A stretch of 64,000 bases of DNA from Mesorhizobium atlanticum (GTDB lineage Bacteria > Pseudomonadota > Alphaproteobacteria > Rhizobiales > Rhizobiaceae): assembly GCF_003289965.1 (NCBI RefSeq), contig NZ_QMBQ01000005.1, positions 372,001-436,000 of the forward strand. The letters run 5' to 3'. Within the stretch, counting starts at the first letter, position 1. The number at the start of each line of letters is the position of its first letter. The translations under genes were made by a program, and so were the position numbers. The notes under the pieces are model-generated. The model was not told where the DNA came from. It did not search any database and saw only the letters and a list, made by a program, of their open reading frames with translations. Below are positions 51,167 through 59,801 of the stretch, piece by piece.

Positions 51167-52150
51167 ATGCTTTCCCGTGTTTTCGGCTTCGGCCGCCGTT
51201 CCTTCGATTCGCTGTCGGAGCAGGAGATCCTGGCGCTGGCGATCTCCTCCGAGGAGGATGACGGGCGCATCTACCGCGCCTATGCCGATGGCCTGGCGCA
51301 GGATTTCCCGCAATCGGCCAAGGTATTCGAGGCGATGGCCGAGGAGGAGGACGGCCATCGCGACGCGCTGATCGAGCTTCACCGCAAGCGCTTCGGCGAC
51401 CGCATTCCGCTGATCCGGCGCGAGCATGTGAGGGGCTATTACGAGCGCAAGCCGGACTGGCTGGTGCGGCCGCTCGGCATCGAGCATGTGCGCCGGCAGG
51501 CCGAGGAGATGGAGCGGCAGGCCTACCGCTTCTATGTCGAGGCCGCCAAGCGCACCACCGACGCCTCGACGCGCAAATTGCTCGACGATCTCGCTTTGGC
51601 CGAGCAGGGCCATGAGAGCTCGGCGCATGAACTGGAGCAAACCCACGTTCCGGGCGAGGTCAAGGCCGAGGAAGCGAGCGCCGAGCAGCGCCAGTTCATC
51701 CTCACCTATGTGCAGCCGGGGCTGGCCGGATTGATGGACGGCTCGGTGTCGACGCTGGCGCCGATCTTCGCCGCCGCCTTCGCCACGCATGCGACATTCC
51801 AGACTTTCCTCGTCGGCCTCGCCGCCTCGATCGGCGCCGGCATCTCGATGGGCTTCACCGAAGTGGCCTCCGATGACGGCAAGCTTTCGGGGCGCGGTTC
51901 GCCGATCAAGCGAGGCTTGACCGTCGGCATCATGACGACGCTGGGCGGGCTCGGCCACGCGCTGCCTTACCTCATCCCCTATTTCTGGACGGCAACCATC
52001 GTCGCGGCGGTGGTGGTGTTCTTCGAGCTGTGGGCGATCGCCTTCATCCAGAACCGCTACATGCAGACGCCGTTCTGGCGCGCCGCCTTCCAGGTGGTGC
52101 TGGGCGGCGCGCTGGTGTTCGGGGCCGGCGTGCTGATCGGGAACGCCTAA
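51167..52150 (+). CDS. mbfA: Membrane-bound ferritin A, iron exporter
   Basis: 327 aa: N-terminal rubrerythrin/ferritin-like domain (residues about 15-165) with Glu-rich iron ligands (ALAISSEEDDGRIYRAYADGL, EEEDGHRDALIELH, EMERQAYRFYVEAAKRT, LAEQGHESSAHELEQ). A C-terminal VIT1-type membrane domain follows (GLAGLMDGSVSTLAPIFAAAFAT, GLAASIGAGISMGFTE). MbfA exports iron and protects against iron and peroxide stress. The Irr box at 51133 supports regulation by iron. Confidence 0.92.
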   Translation: MLSRVFGFGRRSFDSLSEQEILALAISSEEDDGRIYRAYADGLAQDFPQSAKVFEAMAEEEDGHRDALIELHRKRFGDRIPLIRREHVRGYYERKPDWLVRPLGIEHVRRQAEEMERQAYRFYVEAAKRTTDASTRKLLDDLALAEQGHESSAHELEQTHVPGEVKAEEASAEQRQFILTYVQPGLAGLMDGSVSTLAPIFAAAFATHATFQTFLVGLAASIGAGISMGFTEVASDDGKLSGRGSPIKRGLTVGIMTTLGGLGHALPYLIPYFWTATIVAAVVVFFELWAIAFIQNRYMQTPFWRAAFQVVLGGALVFGAGVLIGNA

Positions 52151-52298
52151 AGCATGTCTCCCGAAAGTGGAACCGGTTTCGGGATAACGACATGCGTTAA
52201 ATCAAAAACCTAAAGCGCATGGAGCGAATCTGAAAGATCGCGACGCGCTTTAGAGCAATTCAAGGAAAAATGTGAGCGGTTTTCCGTCCGGAATTGCG
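52151..52298. repeat. Mosaic of three palindromes ending in a family C repeat
   Basis: Left to right: TAAAGCATGTC...GACATGCG, then TAAAGCGC...GCGCTTTA (52211-52252), then the family C unit (52254-52298). Such compound intergenic mosaics are typical of rhizobia. Between the convergent mbfA and tadG-like genes. Confidence 0.75.
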
Positions 52299-52362
52299 TA
52301 AAAACAAGGAGGTGGAGCGTTTCACCGTTTCCGTGAAACGGTGAAACGCGCTGCGCCGCGCC

Positions 52363-53523
52363 CTACTGCGTCAGCACCGTTTCCGACGGGCGCTGGTTGA
52401 AGTCGCACTTGCCGGTTGTGGTGTAGAAGAAGTCGGCGTTGCTGACATCGGCGGGCACCGCGTTGCCGCCGTCTTCCCAGGCCTGGTACCCGGTCTGGCC
52501 GCAGGGCACGGCGGTGAAGATGTTGACGGTCTGGCCGGTCGCCACCTCCGGCATGCTGGTGGCGCTGGCGCCGATATAGAGCCGGTTCGAGGTGGCGGGA
52601 TCGTCCGACCGCAGCGTCGTTGGATTGCCCGAAGGCACCTTCATCTCCAGATAGAGCTTGTCCATCTGGCTGACGTCGATCACCGCGCCGGTGCCATTGG
52701 CGGGGTAGAAGGTGTCGGTGCAGGTCGTCACATATCTCTTGCCGTTGCTGTCGGTCTGGGTGATCGCTCCGGTGGGCAGGCTGGTGAAGTTCTTCACCGT
52801 TTTGGTCGCGCAGTCCTGTTGCTGGACGACCGTGCTGGTCGAGCCGTTGATGGTGCTCACCGTGGTCGTGCCGTAGCCCTTCGGATCGCCGAAACCATTA
52901 TAAGTGTAGCTGATCGTCATCAGCGGCTTGGCCACCGTATCGCCGAACTTGGTGCCGTAGAGCGTCATGGTCTTGTTCCAGTAACCCGACACTTTCGTCA
53001 CCTTGAAGGTGGACTGCACCAGCGCCGGCGTCTTGCGCACAGCGGCGGCGACGCCGACCTGCACCGAGTTGATGCGGGCGATCTGCATGAAATTGGTCGG
53101 CATCGGATAGCTGGCCGTGGCGGCGAAGGTCGCCGAGCCGTCGGCGGCGACATTGACGTTGGTGAGCGTCGCCGTGCCCTGGCCGCTATTGGCCACATAA
53201 GCCTGCTGCAGCGCCGTCTGCCGGTCGCCCTTCGATGTCGTCGTCGGTAGCGTGGTGATCGAAATGATCGCGGCGTCGAGCGCGTTCTGCATGTCGCTGC
53301 GGGTCGTCACCGCCGAGGTGTAGTCGACCGAAAAGCCGACTGCCGTCACCAGCGGGATCGTCAGCAGCACCATCATCGGCATGATCGAGCCGTCGCGGTT
53401 GGCGAGGAAGCGTCTCGCCGCCCCGGCCACCCCGGCCGGGCTGAACTTTCGGACTGAACTGGGCATGCTTAAGGCCTTCATCATCGCGGCATCGAGCCGG
53501 TTTACCATCCGGTCGCGAAGCAT
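52363..53523 (-). CDS. TadE/TadG-like pilus assembly or surface protein
   Basis: 386 aa. The N-terminal membrane anchor is RDGSIMPMMVLLTIPLVTAVGFSVDYTSAVTTRSDMQNALDAA, the TadE/TadG signature. A large extracytoplasmic part follows, rich in Thr, Ser and Val (residues about 130-386), with a few cysteines that may form bonds (DCATK, TCTDTF, PCGQ, KCDF). No other tad genes are in this window. Function beyond anchoring is unknown. Confidence 0.82.
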   Translation of the reverse strand: MLRDRMVNRLDAAMMKALSMPSSVRKFSPAGVAGAARRFLANRDGSIMPMMVLLTIPLVTAVGFSVDYTSAVTTRSDMQNALDAAIISITTLPTTTSKGDRQTALQQAYVANSGQGTATLTNVNVAADGSATFAATASYPMPTNFMQIARINSVQVGVAAAVRKTPALVQSTFKVTKVSGYWNKTMTLYGTKFGDTVAKPLMTISYTYNGFGDPKGYGTTTVSTINGSTSTVVQQQDCATKTVKNFTSLPTGAITQTDSNGKRYVTTCTDTFYPANGTGAVIDVSQMDKLYLEMKVPSGNPTTLRSDDPATSNRLYIGASATSMPEVATGQTVNIFTAVPCGQTGYQAWEDGGNAVPADVSNADFFYTTTGKCDFNQRPSETVLTQ

Positions 53524-53571
53524 GCCTTAAAGCGGTGCATGAATGTTTAAGCGGGTTTGAGTGCTTTTTGG

Positions 53572-53752
53572 GAGCGCTCCTTCGCCCCGTTTACGGGGAG
53601 AAGGTGGATCGGCGCGCCAGCGCCGAGACGGATGAGGGGTGAGTCACCTCGACGACGATCTCATCCGAGGCGCGCCATGTGCTCACCCGTCCACGACGGA
53701 CTCACCCCTCATCCGCCCTTCGGGCACCTTCTCCCCGTGAGCGGGGCGAAGG
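53572..53752. repeat. Intergenic palindromic element
   Basis: CTTCGCCCCGTTTACGGGGAGAAGGTGGATCGGCGCGCCAGCGCCGAGACGGATGAGGGGTGAGTC and the inverted half GACTCACCCCTCATCCGCCCTTCGGGCACCTTCTCCCCGTGAGCGGGGCGAAG. The left half is close to the arms of the DUF559 cassettes. Fills the gap before lepA. Confidence 0.8.
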
Positions 53753-53803
53753 AAAAAGCCCCGCCGCTTGCCCCTCAACCCGGCCCCTGCTAAAGCGCGC
53801 CGC

Positions 53804-55609
53804 ATGACGACGCCCCTCGACCACATCCGCAATTTCTCCATCGTCGCCCATATCGACCATGGCAAATCCACGCTTGCCGACCGGCTGATCCAGCTCACCG
53901 GCGCGCTGGAGGAGCGCGACATGAAGGAGCAGGTGCTGGACTCGATGGATATCGAGCGCGAGCGCGGCATCACCATCAAGGCCCAGACGGTGAGGCTCAA
54001 CTACCGCGCCAGGAACGGCGAGGACTATGTGCTGAACCTCATCGACACGCCCGGCCATGTCGACTTCGCCTATGAGGTGTCGCGTTCGCTGGCCGCCTGC
54101 GAGGGCTCGCTCTTGGTGGTCGACGCCAGCCAGGGCGTCGAGGCGCAGACGCTCGCCAATGTCTACCAGGCCATCGACAACAACCACGAGATCGTCGTGG
54201 TGCTGAACAAGGTCGACCTGCCGGCGGCCGAGCCCGAGCGCATCCGCGAGCAGGTGGAGGAGGTGATCGGCCTCGACGCCTCCAACGCCGTGCTGATCTC
54301 GGCCAAGACCGGCCAGGGCGTGCCGGACGTGCTGGAGGCGATCGTCCACCAGCTGCCGCCGCCGCGCGAGGGCGACATCAACGCACCCTTGAAGGCCATG
54401 CTGGTCGACAGCTGGTACGACGCCTATCTCGGCGTCATCGTGCTGGTTCGCATCATCGACGGCGTGATGAAGAAGGGCCAGACCATCCGCATGATGGGCA
54501 CGGGCGCAAAGTATCTCGTCGAGCGCACCGGCGTGTTCAAGCCGGCCCGCGTCAATGTCGACGAGCTCGGCCCCGGCGAGTTCGGCTTCTTCACCGGCTC
54601 GATCAAGGAAGTGGCCGACACCCGCGTCGGCGACACCATCACCGAGGACCGCCGCCCGACGCAGAAGGCCCTGCCCGGCTTCAAGCCGGCGCAGCCGGTG
54701 GTGTTTTGCGGCCTGTTCCCGGTCGACGCCGCCGATTTCGAGGATCTGCGCGCCGCAGTCGGCAAGCTGCGCCTCAACGACGCCAGCTTCTCCTACGAGA
54801 TGGAAACCTCCGCCGCGCTCGGCTTCGGCTTCCGCTGCGGCTTCCTCGGGCTGCTGCACCTGGAGATCATCCAGGAACGGCTGGAGCGCGAGTTCAACCT
54901 CGACCTCATCGCCACCGCGCCCTCCGTCGTCTACCGCATGAATCTCATCGACGGCACGGTGAAGGAACTGCACAACCCGGCCGACATGCCCGACGTGGTC
55001 AAGATCGCCTCGATCGAGGAGCCGTGGATCCGCGCCACCATCCTGACCCCCGACGACTATCTCGGTGGCATCCTGAAACTCTGCCAGGACAGGCGCGGCA
55101 TCCAGGCCGATCTCTCCTATGTCGGCAAGCGCGCCATGCTGACATACGATTTGCCGCTCAACGAGGTGGTGTTCGACTTCTACGACCGGCTGAAGTCGAT
55201 CTCCAAGGGCTACGCCTCCTTCGACTATCATTTGACAGACTATCGCGAGGGCGACCTGGTGAAGATGTCGATCCTGGTCAATGACGAGCCGGTCGACGCC
55301 TTGTCCATGCTGGTGCACCGCTCAGCGGCGGAAAAGCGCGGCCGCGCCATGTGCGAGAAGCTGAAGGAGCTGATCCCGCAGCACCTGTTCAAGATCCCGA
55401 TCCAGGCGGCAATAGGCGGCCGCATCATCGCCCGCGAGACCGTCTCGGCCCTGCGCAAGGACGTCACCGCCAAATGCTACGGCGGCGACGTGACCCGCAA
55501 GCGCAAGCTGCTCGACAAGCAGAAAGAGGGCAAGAAGCGGATGCGCCAGTTCGGCAAGGTGGATATCCCGCAGGAGGCGTTTATCCAGGCGCTGAAGATG
55601 GGGGATTGA
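53804..55609 (+). CDS. lepA: Elongation factor 4 (LepA)
   Basis: 601-aa GTPase that acts on the ribosome in back-translocation or initiation. The P-loop is AHIDHGKSTLADRL, with G3 DTPGHVDF, G4 NKVDLP, and the LepA C-terminal domain ending GKKRMRQFGKVDIPQEAFIQALK. ATG 53804 (MTTPLDHIRN) is preferred over 53768. Just after it the composition shifts, where an islet begins. Confidence 0.97.
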   Translation: MTTPLDHIRNFSIVAHIDHGKSTLADRLIQLTGALEERDMKEQVLDSMDIERERGITIKAQTVRLNYRARNGEDYVLNLIDTPGHVDFAYEVSRSLAACEGSLLVVDASQGVEAQTLANVYQAIDNNHEIVVVLNKVDLPAAEPERIREQVEEVIGLDASNAVLISAKTGQGVPDVLEAIVHQLPPPREGDINAPLKAMLVDSWYDAYLGVIVLVRIIDGVMKKGQTIRMMGTGAKYLVERTGVFKPARVNVDELGPGEFGFFTGSIKEVADTRVGDTITEDRRPTQKALPGFKPAQPVVFCGLFPVDAADFEDLRAAVGKLRLNDASFSYEMETSAALGFGFRCGFLGLLHLEIIQERLEREFNLDLIATAPSVVYRMNLIDGTVKELHNPADMPDVVKIASIEEPWIRATILTPDDYLGGILKLCQDRRGIQADLSYVGKRAMLTYDLPLNEVVFDFYDRLKSISKGYASFDYHLTDYREGDLVKMSILVNDEPVDALSMLVHRSAAEKRGRAMCEKLKELIPQHLFKIPIQAAIGGRIIARETVSALRKDVTAKCYGGDVTRKRKLLDKQKEGKKRMRQFGKVDIPQEAFIQALKMGD

Positions 55610-55643
55610 GTGCCTAAGCTGTCAGTAAGGTTGGCCTCCTATC

Positions 55644-55682
55644 CTAAGGTGAGTTGACTGATCTACCTTAGAGGGGACTATG
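55644..55682 (+). promoter_or_regulatory. Promoter-like region with inverted repeat before the islet genes
   Basis: CTAAGGT (55644-55650) and ACCTTAG (55665-55671) are inverted around 14 bases. Within it sits TTGACT (55653), with TATGAT 19 bases further, a wide spacing. AGAGGGG precedes an ATG at 55680 that opens a 12-codon frame (reading MIEFAATYPVGS) ending at 55718, one base before the TTG start of the first islet gene. Confidence 0.45.
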
Positions 55683-55719
55683 ATCGAGTTCGCCGCGACC
55701 TATCCTGTGGGTAGCTAAC

Positions 55720-56679
55720 TTGGACTCATACCTCAGCATCGCGCAACGCGTCCTAGAACAAGAGCGCAAACCAATGAGTGCGCGACAAATGCTGGATGCT
55801 GCGTATCGAATGCGCGTCGTGCCTGATCATCTATTCGGAAAGACTCAGCACAAAACCCTTCACGCAAGGATCGCAGAGGACATTCTCTTGCGAAGGGTAA
55901 GGAGTGCTTTCGTGCGCACGGAGCCTGGGCGTTTCATGTTGCGTCGGCTGCTATCGGACAGCACCCTTCCTGAGAGCTACAAACGAGAGTTCCCCGCCCC
56001 TCGGAGAGCCGAACAGCTTCGCAACTTTCCTGTATTATCGGTTAGACGTCCCCAGATACCCAATGGGGAATTTGTAAGGTCTACCGATAAATATGGACTG
56101 ACAGAAGAAATCGCTAGTTGGAAGCCCGAGTATAGGATATTGGCGGACATATGGGATGATCATGATTTTCTATTCTTTAGAGCCTTTACCATAGTTGTTA
56201 AGGGCTCCGAGATATTGACCCACGAAAGCGTCGGGCGGACTCTTGACGACCTGCCCGCCGAAAAATCTCTGGGGTTTTTTACATATCTTACGGAAACGGA
56301 TCTATCATTGTTCTCTGCTGATAGCTTCGGTATTGACGAGGCTTGCAGGCGAGCTTTGGCGGAGCAGATACAGGCCTCTGACGACCTGATCGAGGAAGCC
56401 GAGCAGTCGAATTCGATAAACTACTGGGGCTGGTTTACAATTCAGGATGGAAAGTATAGACCAAACGCGGTTTACATTATCATGTCATATACCTGCCCCG
56501 AGCGTTTTGACCCGGTACGTCGTCTAGGACGGCATGGCGGCGTTCGGTGGGAGTCTTGCCTTCTGCATCTAAATACCTACGACGGCTTTGAGAAAAGATC
56601 GCAGCGGTTAATTAGGACGGGAATATTGAATCGAATTATTGATCATGAGAGCAGCAAGGCGCCTAATATCAAAGGATGA
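55720..56679 (+). CDS. HARE-like winged-helix protein of a two-gene islet
   Basis: 319 aa from a TTG start (reading MDSYLSIAQRVLEQERKP), the first possible start in this frame. Residues about 3-75 fit the HARE-HTH fold (winged helix): SARQMLDAAYRMRVV, GKTQHKTLHARIAEDILLR, and RSAFVRTEPGRFMLRRL. The HARE domain occurs in Asxl proteins and in restriction enzymes and may read DNA modification. The C-terminal 240 residues (WDDHDFLFFRAFTIVVKGSEIL, FFTYLTETDLSLFS, SINYWGWFTIQDGKYRPNAVYIIMSYT) match nothing I know. Lower GC and more A/T-ending codons than neighbours point to transfer. Overlaps the next gene by 35 bases. Confidence 0.6.
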   Translation: MDSYLSIAQRVLEQERKPMSARQMLDAAYRMRVVPDHLFGKTQHKTLHARIAEDILLRRVRSAFVRTEPGRFMLRRLLSDSTLPESYKREFPAPRRAEQLRNFPVLSVRRPQIPNGEFVRSTDKYGLTEEIASWKPEYRILADIWDDHDFLFFRAFTIVVKGSEILTHESVGRTLDDLPAEKSLGFFTYLTETDLSLFSADSFGIDEACRRALAEQIQASDDLIEEAEQSNSINYWGWFTIQDGKYRPNAVYIIMSYTCPERFDPVRRLGRHGGVRWESCLLHLNTYDGFEKRSQRLIRTGILNRIIDHESSKAPNIKG

Positions 56680-58114
56680 AGAACTAGCAATTCGCCTTTT
56701 GTTGCAAACAAATCGAGAGGACAGCGTAAAGCTTGGCCTCATAAGGATTTGCGAACTATATCAGAAAGGCTATCGTTTCGATGGCGCCCCGGATATTAGG
56801 CGCACAGTGCGGGGTTTCCTATTCTCAGCTCAGACCGAATTAGAGCGATGGGCTCTAAAGGTCATAGTGGAGTTCAAAGACCCCAGAGATCACGAGATCG
56901 TCGCTGGGAGATTGAAGAGCCCGCCAACAGACCTGGAAACGGCATCATGGGTGATCGCAGCTTTCATGGCCGTTTCGACTCCCGATCAGATAAGCGATGC
57001 GATCAGGGTAGGGCTCATTCCAAAGAACGAGCTGTCTCTTTTGGCTCTCAATTTCTCTGAATCGGCTGGCGGCGGCATCTCAACAGATTTTCCGAAAATC
57101 AACATAGAGAAAGCAAGTGAAATAGAGCTGAAGTGGGCATGCATATGTTTTGGGACTGAGCGCGTAAAGGGTGATATTTTTGATCCGAAATTCGATCAAG
57201 CAGGGCAACTCGTAGCGCTGAACGGACACGATAGTAGTAGTGTCGCTCAGTATTCAATATACGGCATGTATCGCGTCCCAGCCTTGGGGTTCAAGCACCT
57301 TGCGTTTCCGGCTCACGCAATAGCGCAGAAGCCAGTCGACGTCCGCCGCTGGTCATACCGGCTTTTTACCAAGGAAAAGACCGTCGTTATCGAGAGTCAG
57401 GATTTTCTTTCGGGTGTCATTCGATCTGAGACTGACGGCCGGGCGAGGGAAGGACTTGCGCTGGGGCTCCGGCATGTCTGGTACGATGGCTTGGACGTCA
57501 CCATGACCGACTGGTATTCTCGGGAGAATGACGCAAAAGTAAGAGCAGCCATTCTTGAGCATATGGCTACAAATAGTCATAGGTCGGGAAGTTACATGAG
57601 TGTGGTTCTGGACGCCTTCGACAGGGAGCCGCCCGGAAGCCTTCTACAAGCTCGCATATTGCATGCTGCCGGTTCGACACCTGCATATCGGGCGATTAAA
57701 GAGAAGGAAGCGCTTAGTCCGAGGGCCGATGATATGTTCGGCTGGGGTAATGGAAATATCTTCATAGGGAGCGTGTCTGTGAGCAACAAACAGGAAATCT
57801 CGGGCAGCAACATTCAGATTGGTGCAAACGCAGTTGGAGGTAATGCGTATGCTCAAAAGATATCGCAAATGCTTGCGGATCAGTCATTCGGGGAGAACAT
57901 TGAGCGGGTGCGGAAGATAGCCGCTGGTCAGGAGTCGCCTGAAGCGGAGGCGGTCGTAAAGGCTGTTGCTGACTTCGATAAAGAAAAGAGCGAGGCAAAC
58001 GGCAGGTCGCTTCTGGAGAAGGCTAAGACATGGGCAGGGGTAGCGGCTCTTTCAGGCGAGACTGCCGAATACGTTAAGCAACTGATTGACGCACTCTCCT
58101 CATTGTTCAGCTAG
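56645..58114 (+). CDS. Alpha-solenoid (HEAT-like) protein of the islet, unknown function
   Basis: 489 aa from ATG 56645; a TTG at 56639 is possible. The first 330 residues are mostly paired helices (DEELAIRLLLQTNREDSVKLGLIRICELYQKG, ELERWALKVIVEFKDPRDHEIVAGRL, RAREGLALGLRHVWYDGLD, DAKVRAAILEHMATNS), a HEAT-like scaffold. Residues about 365-395 are Gly/Asn/Ser rich with short strands (NIFIGSVSVSNKQEISGSNIQIGANAVGG). The end is helical (GRSLLEKAKTWAGVAALSGETAEYVKQLIDALSSLF). This tail plan recalls effector-associated regions in bacterial conflict proteins, but I recognise no enzyme. The 5' end lies inside the HARE-like gene, so translation is coupled. Confidence 0.6.
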   Translation: MRAARRLISKDEELAIRLLLQTNREDSVKLGLIRICELYQKGYRFDGAPDIRRTVRGFLFSAQTELERWALKVIVEFKDPRDHEIVAGRLKSPPTDLETASWVIAAFMAVSTPDQISDAIRVGLIPKNELSLLALNFSESAGGGISTDFPKINIEKASEIELKWACICFGTERVKGDIFDPKFDQAGQLVALNGHDSSSVAQYSIYGMYRVPALGFKHLAFPAHAIAQKPVDVRRWSYRLFTKEKTVVIESQDFLSGVIRSETDGRAREGLALGLRHVWYDGLDVTMTDWYSRENDAKVRAAILEHMATNSHRSGSYMSVVLDAFDREPPGSLLQARILHAAGSTPAYRAIKEKEALSPRADDMFGWGNGNIFIGSVSVSNKQEISGSNIQIGANAVGGNAYAQKISQMLADQSFGENIERVRKIAAGQESPEAEAVVKAVADFDKEKSEANGRSLLEKAKTWAGVAALSGETAEYVKQLIDALSSLFS

Positions 58115-58181
58115 CGCACGTCTGTAGTTGGACAGCGCCATACTCCGTTGTATCCTCTCCCCAGGCTTGGGGAGACACCAC

Positions 58182-58694
58182 ATGCGCTCCACCTCGGACA
58201 CCATCGCCGTGATCGGCCTCGCCATCGGCGGAGCGTTGGGCATGGCGGGCACGTTCGTTGCCAGCGACGCGCTGCGCGAGACGTTGTGGACCATCGACGG
58301 CGTGGGCGTCGTCGTCGCGGCGGCGCTGCTGACGATGAAATACCAGCGGCTCGGCAATGATCTCGTCGCGGCCGGCTTCCTCACTTTCCTTGCCGGCGAA
58401 AGCCTGCTTCTGGCCGGCAATGCGGCGGGGCTGCAGGCGAGCGTGTCTTCCTATGCCGGCGGCATTGCGCTGTGGGCGGCTGGGCTGGTTATGGTCAGCG
58501 CGCAAGCCACCTTCGCGCTCTGGATGCGGCTCACGGCCTTCGTCGCCGCCGCGCTCTTCGCCGTCTCGGTCCTGATGATCCTGTGGGGCGCGCCGCTTTT
58601 GCCCACCTCGTCGCCGCTGCCGGCGCTCGGCTATCCGTTCCTGGTGCTGACCTTCATCGGCTGGATCTGGACTCTTGTGAAAGCGGAGCGTTGA
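58182..58694 (+). CDS. Predicted membrane protein, 170 aa
   Basis: Five hydrophobic helices (TIAVIGLAIGGALGMAGTFVA, GVGVVVAAALLTM, AGFLTFLAGESLLLAGNAAGL, GIALWAAGLVMVSAQATFAL, AFVAAALFAVSVLMILW and a last one). No recognised family. Normal high-GC composition resumes here after the islet. ATG 58182 after GGGGAGA. Overlaps or abuts the next gene. Confidence 0.7.
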   Translation: MRSTSDTIAVIGLAIGGALGMAGTFVASDALRETLWTIDGVGVVVAAALLTMKYQRLGNDLVAAGFLTFLAGESLLLAGNAAGLQASVSSYAGGIALWAAGLVMVSAQATFALWMRLTAFVAAALFAVSVLMILWGAPLLPTSSPLPALGYPFLVLTFIGWIWTLVKAER

Positions 58695-58705
58695 GTGCCA
58701 AGGCC

Positions 58706-59215
58706 ATGGCCGCCCCGCTCGAACTCCGCAACAGCCCGTCGGGAAAGATCCTGCCCGCCGTCGGCCCGTTCCTGATCGGCGGCGTCTTCGGTTTCGGCGC
58801 GCTGCAGGGCGTGGCCTCGGGCGCGGATGGTGGGCATGTGCTGTGGATCGCGCTGCTCGGCGCTGCCTGCCTCGCGCTCGGCGCCTTCATCGCGCGCGGC
58901 GCCTTCGACACTTCGGTCAAGGTGGTGCTGAACAGCCAGGGTTTTCGCGATACGCGCGCCGGCGACGTGCTGGTGCCGTGGAGCAAGGTGAAAAGCGTGC
59001 GCCTCGCCGCCGGCGGCAAGGGCGCGGCGATGCTCAATTTCGAGCTCACCGGCGAGCCGCCCGACGCGATCAGATATTCCTCCGCCAACGCCTTCGGCCT
59101 GATGCCCTTCGGCAAGACCACCGTGCATATGGAGATCTCCTCGCTCGACGTGCGCGGCCAGGACCTGGTGGATGCGGTGAAGAAGTTTGCACCGCATGTG
59201 GTGGTGAGGAGATAG
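58706..59215 (+). CDS. Membrane-anchored PH-like (STM3941-type) hypothetical protein
   Basis: 169 aa. Two helices (residues about 15-60: VGPFLIGGVFGFGALQGVAS, VLWIALLGAACLALGAFIARG), then a soluble domain of strands (KVVLNSQGFRDTRAGDVLVPWSKVKSVRLAAGGK) that resembles PH-like domains found in similar bacterial proteins. A TTG at 58691, overlapping the previous stop and better placed after GCGGAG, is an alternative start. Function unknown. Confidence 0.6.
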   Translation: MAAPLELRNSPSGKILPAVGPFLIGGVFGFGALQGVASGADGGHVLWIALLGAACLALGAFIARGAFDTSVKVVLNSQGFRDTRAGDVLVPWSKVKSVRLAAGGKGAAMLNFELTGEPPDAIRYSSANAFGLMPFGKTTVHMEISSLDVRGQDLVDAVKKFAPHVVVRR

Positions 59216-59221
59216 GGCTCC

Positions 59222-59397
59222 TCCTTCCCCCCTTGTGGGGGAAGGTGGCCGCGAAGCGGCCGGATGAGGGGTGTTCCAGCGGAGTGAGGCGTCGGCGATG
59301 CGCCCGTTTGTGGCGAACGTCCTTGCCAAGCTGGAGCACCCCTCATCCGTCTCGGCGCTGCGCGCCGAGCCACCTTCCCCCACAAGGGGGGAAGGGG
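59222..59397. repeat. Empty copy of the DUF559 cassette palindrome
   Basis: Left arm 59222-59280 (ending GGATGAGGGGTGTTCCAGC) and right arm 59330-59397 (GCTGGAGCACCCCTCATCCG...GGGGAAGGGG) with only 49 bases between. The arms correspond to the 68-bp terminal inverted repeats of the cassettes at 59802 and 60887, but no nuclease gene is present. Confidence 0.85.
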
Positions 59398-59446
59398 AGG
59401 TCGCGCCGCTTCCGCTCCCGTGCTCTACTCCGCCGGGGACCTCGCC

Positions 59447-59794
59447 ATGATTCGCGCTTTGCTCGCCTTCCTCCTCTTCACCACGCCGGCCTTCGCTGCC
59501 GACATGTCGGTCTTCGTGCGCAACCAGCGCTCGGACGGCGTCGCGCTGGAGCTGTTCAGCCGCGACAGCCAGAAAGTCTGGCCGGGCGGCGACAAGGTCT
59601 TCCTCATCCGGCCGAAGGCGCGAAAGTCCGTGCCGATCTCCTGCGAGTCCGGCGAGCATATCTGCTGGGGCGCCTGGGTGGACGGCGACGATTCCGTCAC
59701 CGCCGGCGTCGGCCCCGACAACGACCAGCCCTGCGACACCTGCTGCTTCATCTGCGTGGAGCATTCGACCGAGACGGTGGATCTGGCGGAGTAG
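59447..59794 (+). CDS. Small secreted six-cysteine protein, paralog 1
   Basis: 115 aa with a signal peptide (ALLAFLLFTTPAFA). The mature part is a short beta-rich domain: MSVFVRNQRSDGVALELFSRDS, PISCESGEHICWGAWVDGDD, and a cysteine cluster CDTCCFIC. Six cysteines could form three disulfides. Paralog 2 (60507) keeps all six cysteines and WVDGD but is otherwise diverged. No known family recognised. Directly followed by DUF559 cassette 1. Confidence 0.72.
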   Translation: MIRALLAFLLFTTPAFAADMSVFVRNQRSDGVALELFSRDSQKVWPGGDKVFLIRPKARKSVPISCESGEHICWGAWVDGDDSVTAGVGPDNDQPCDTCCFICVEHSTETVDLAE

Positions 59795-59801
59795 CGCCTC
59801 T

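Noticed and set aside
55612..58114. Prophage or integrative element for the AT-rich islet
   Set aside because: No integrase, tRNA, phage structural gene or flanking direct repeat is visible; only two genes are present.
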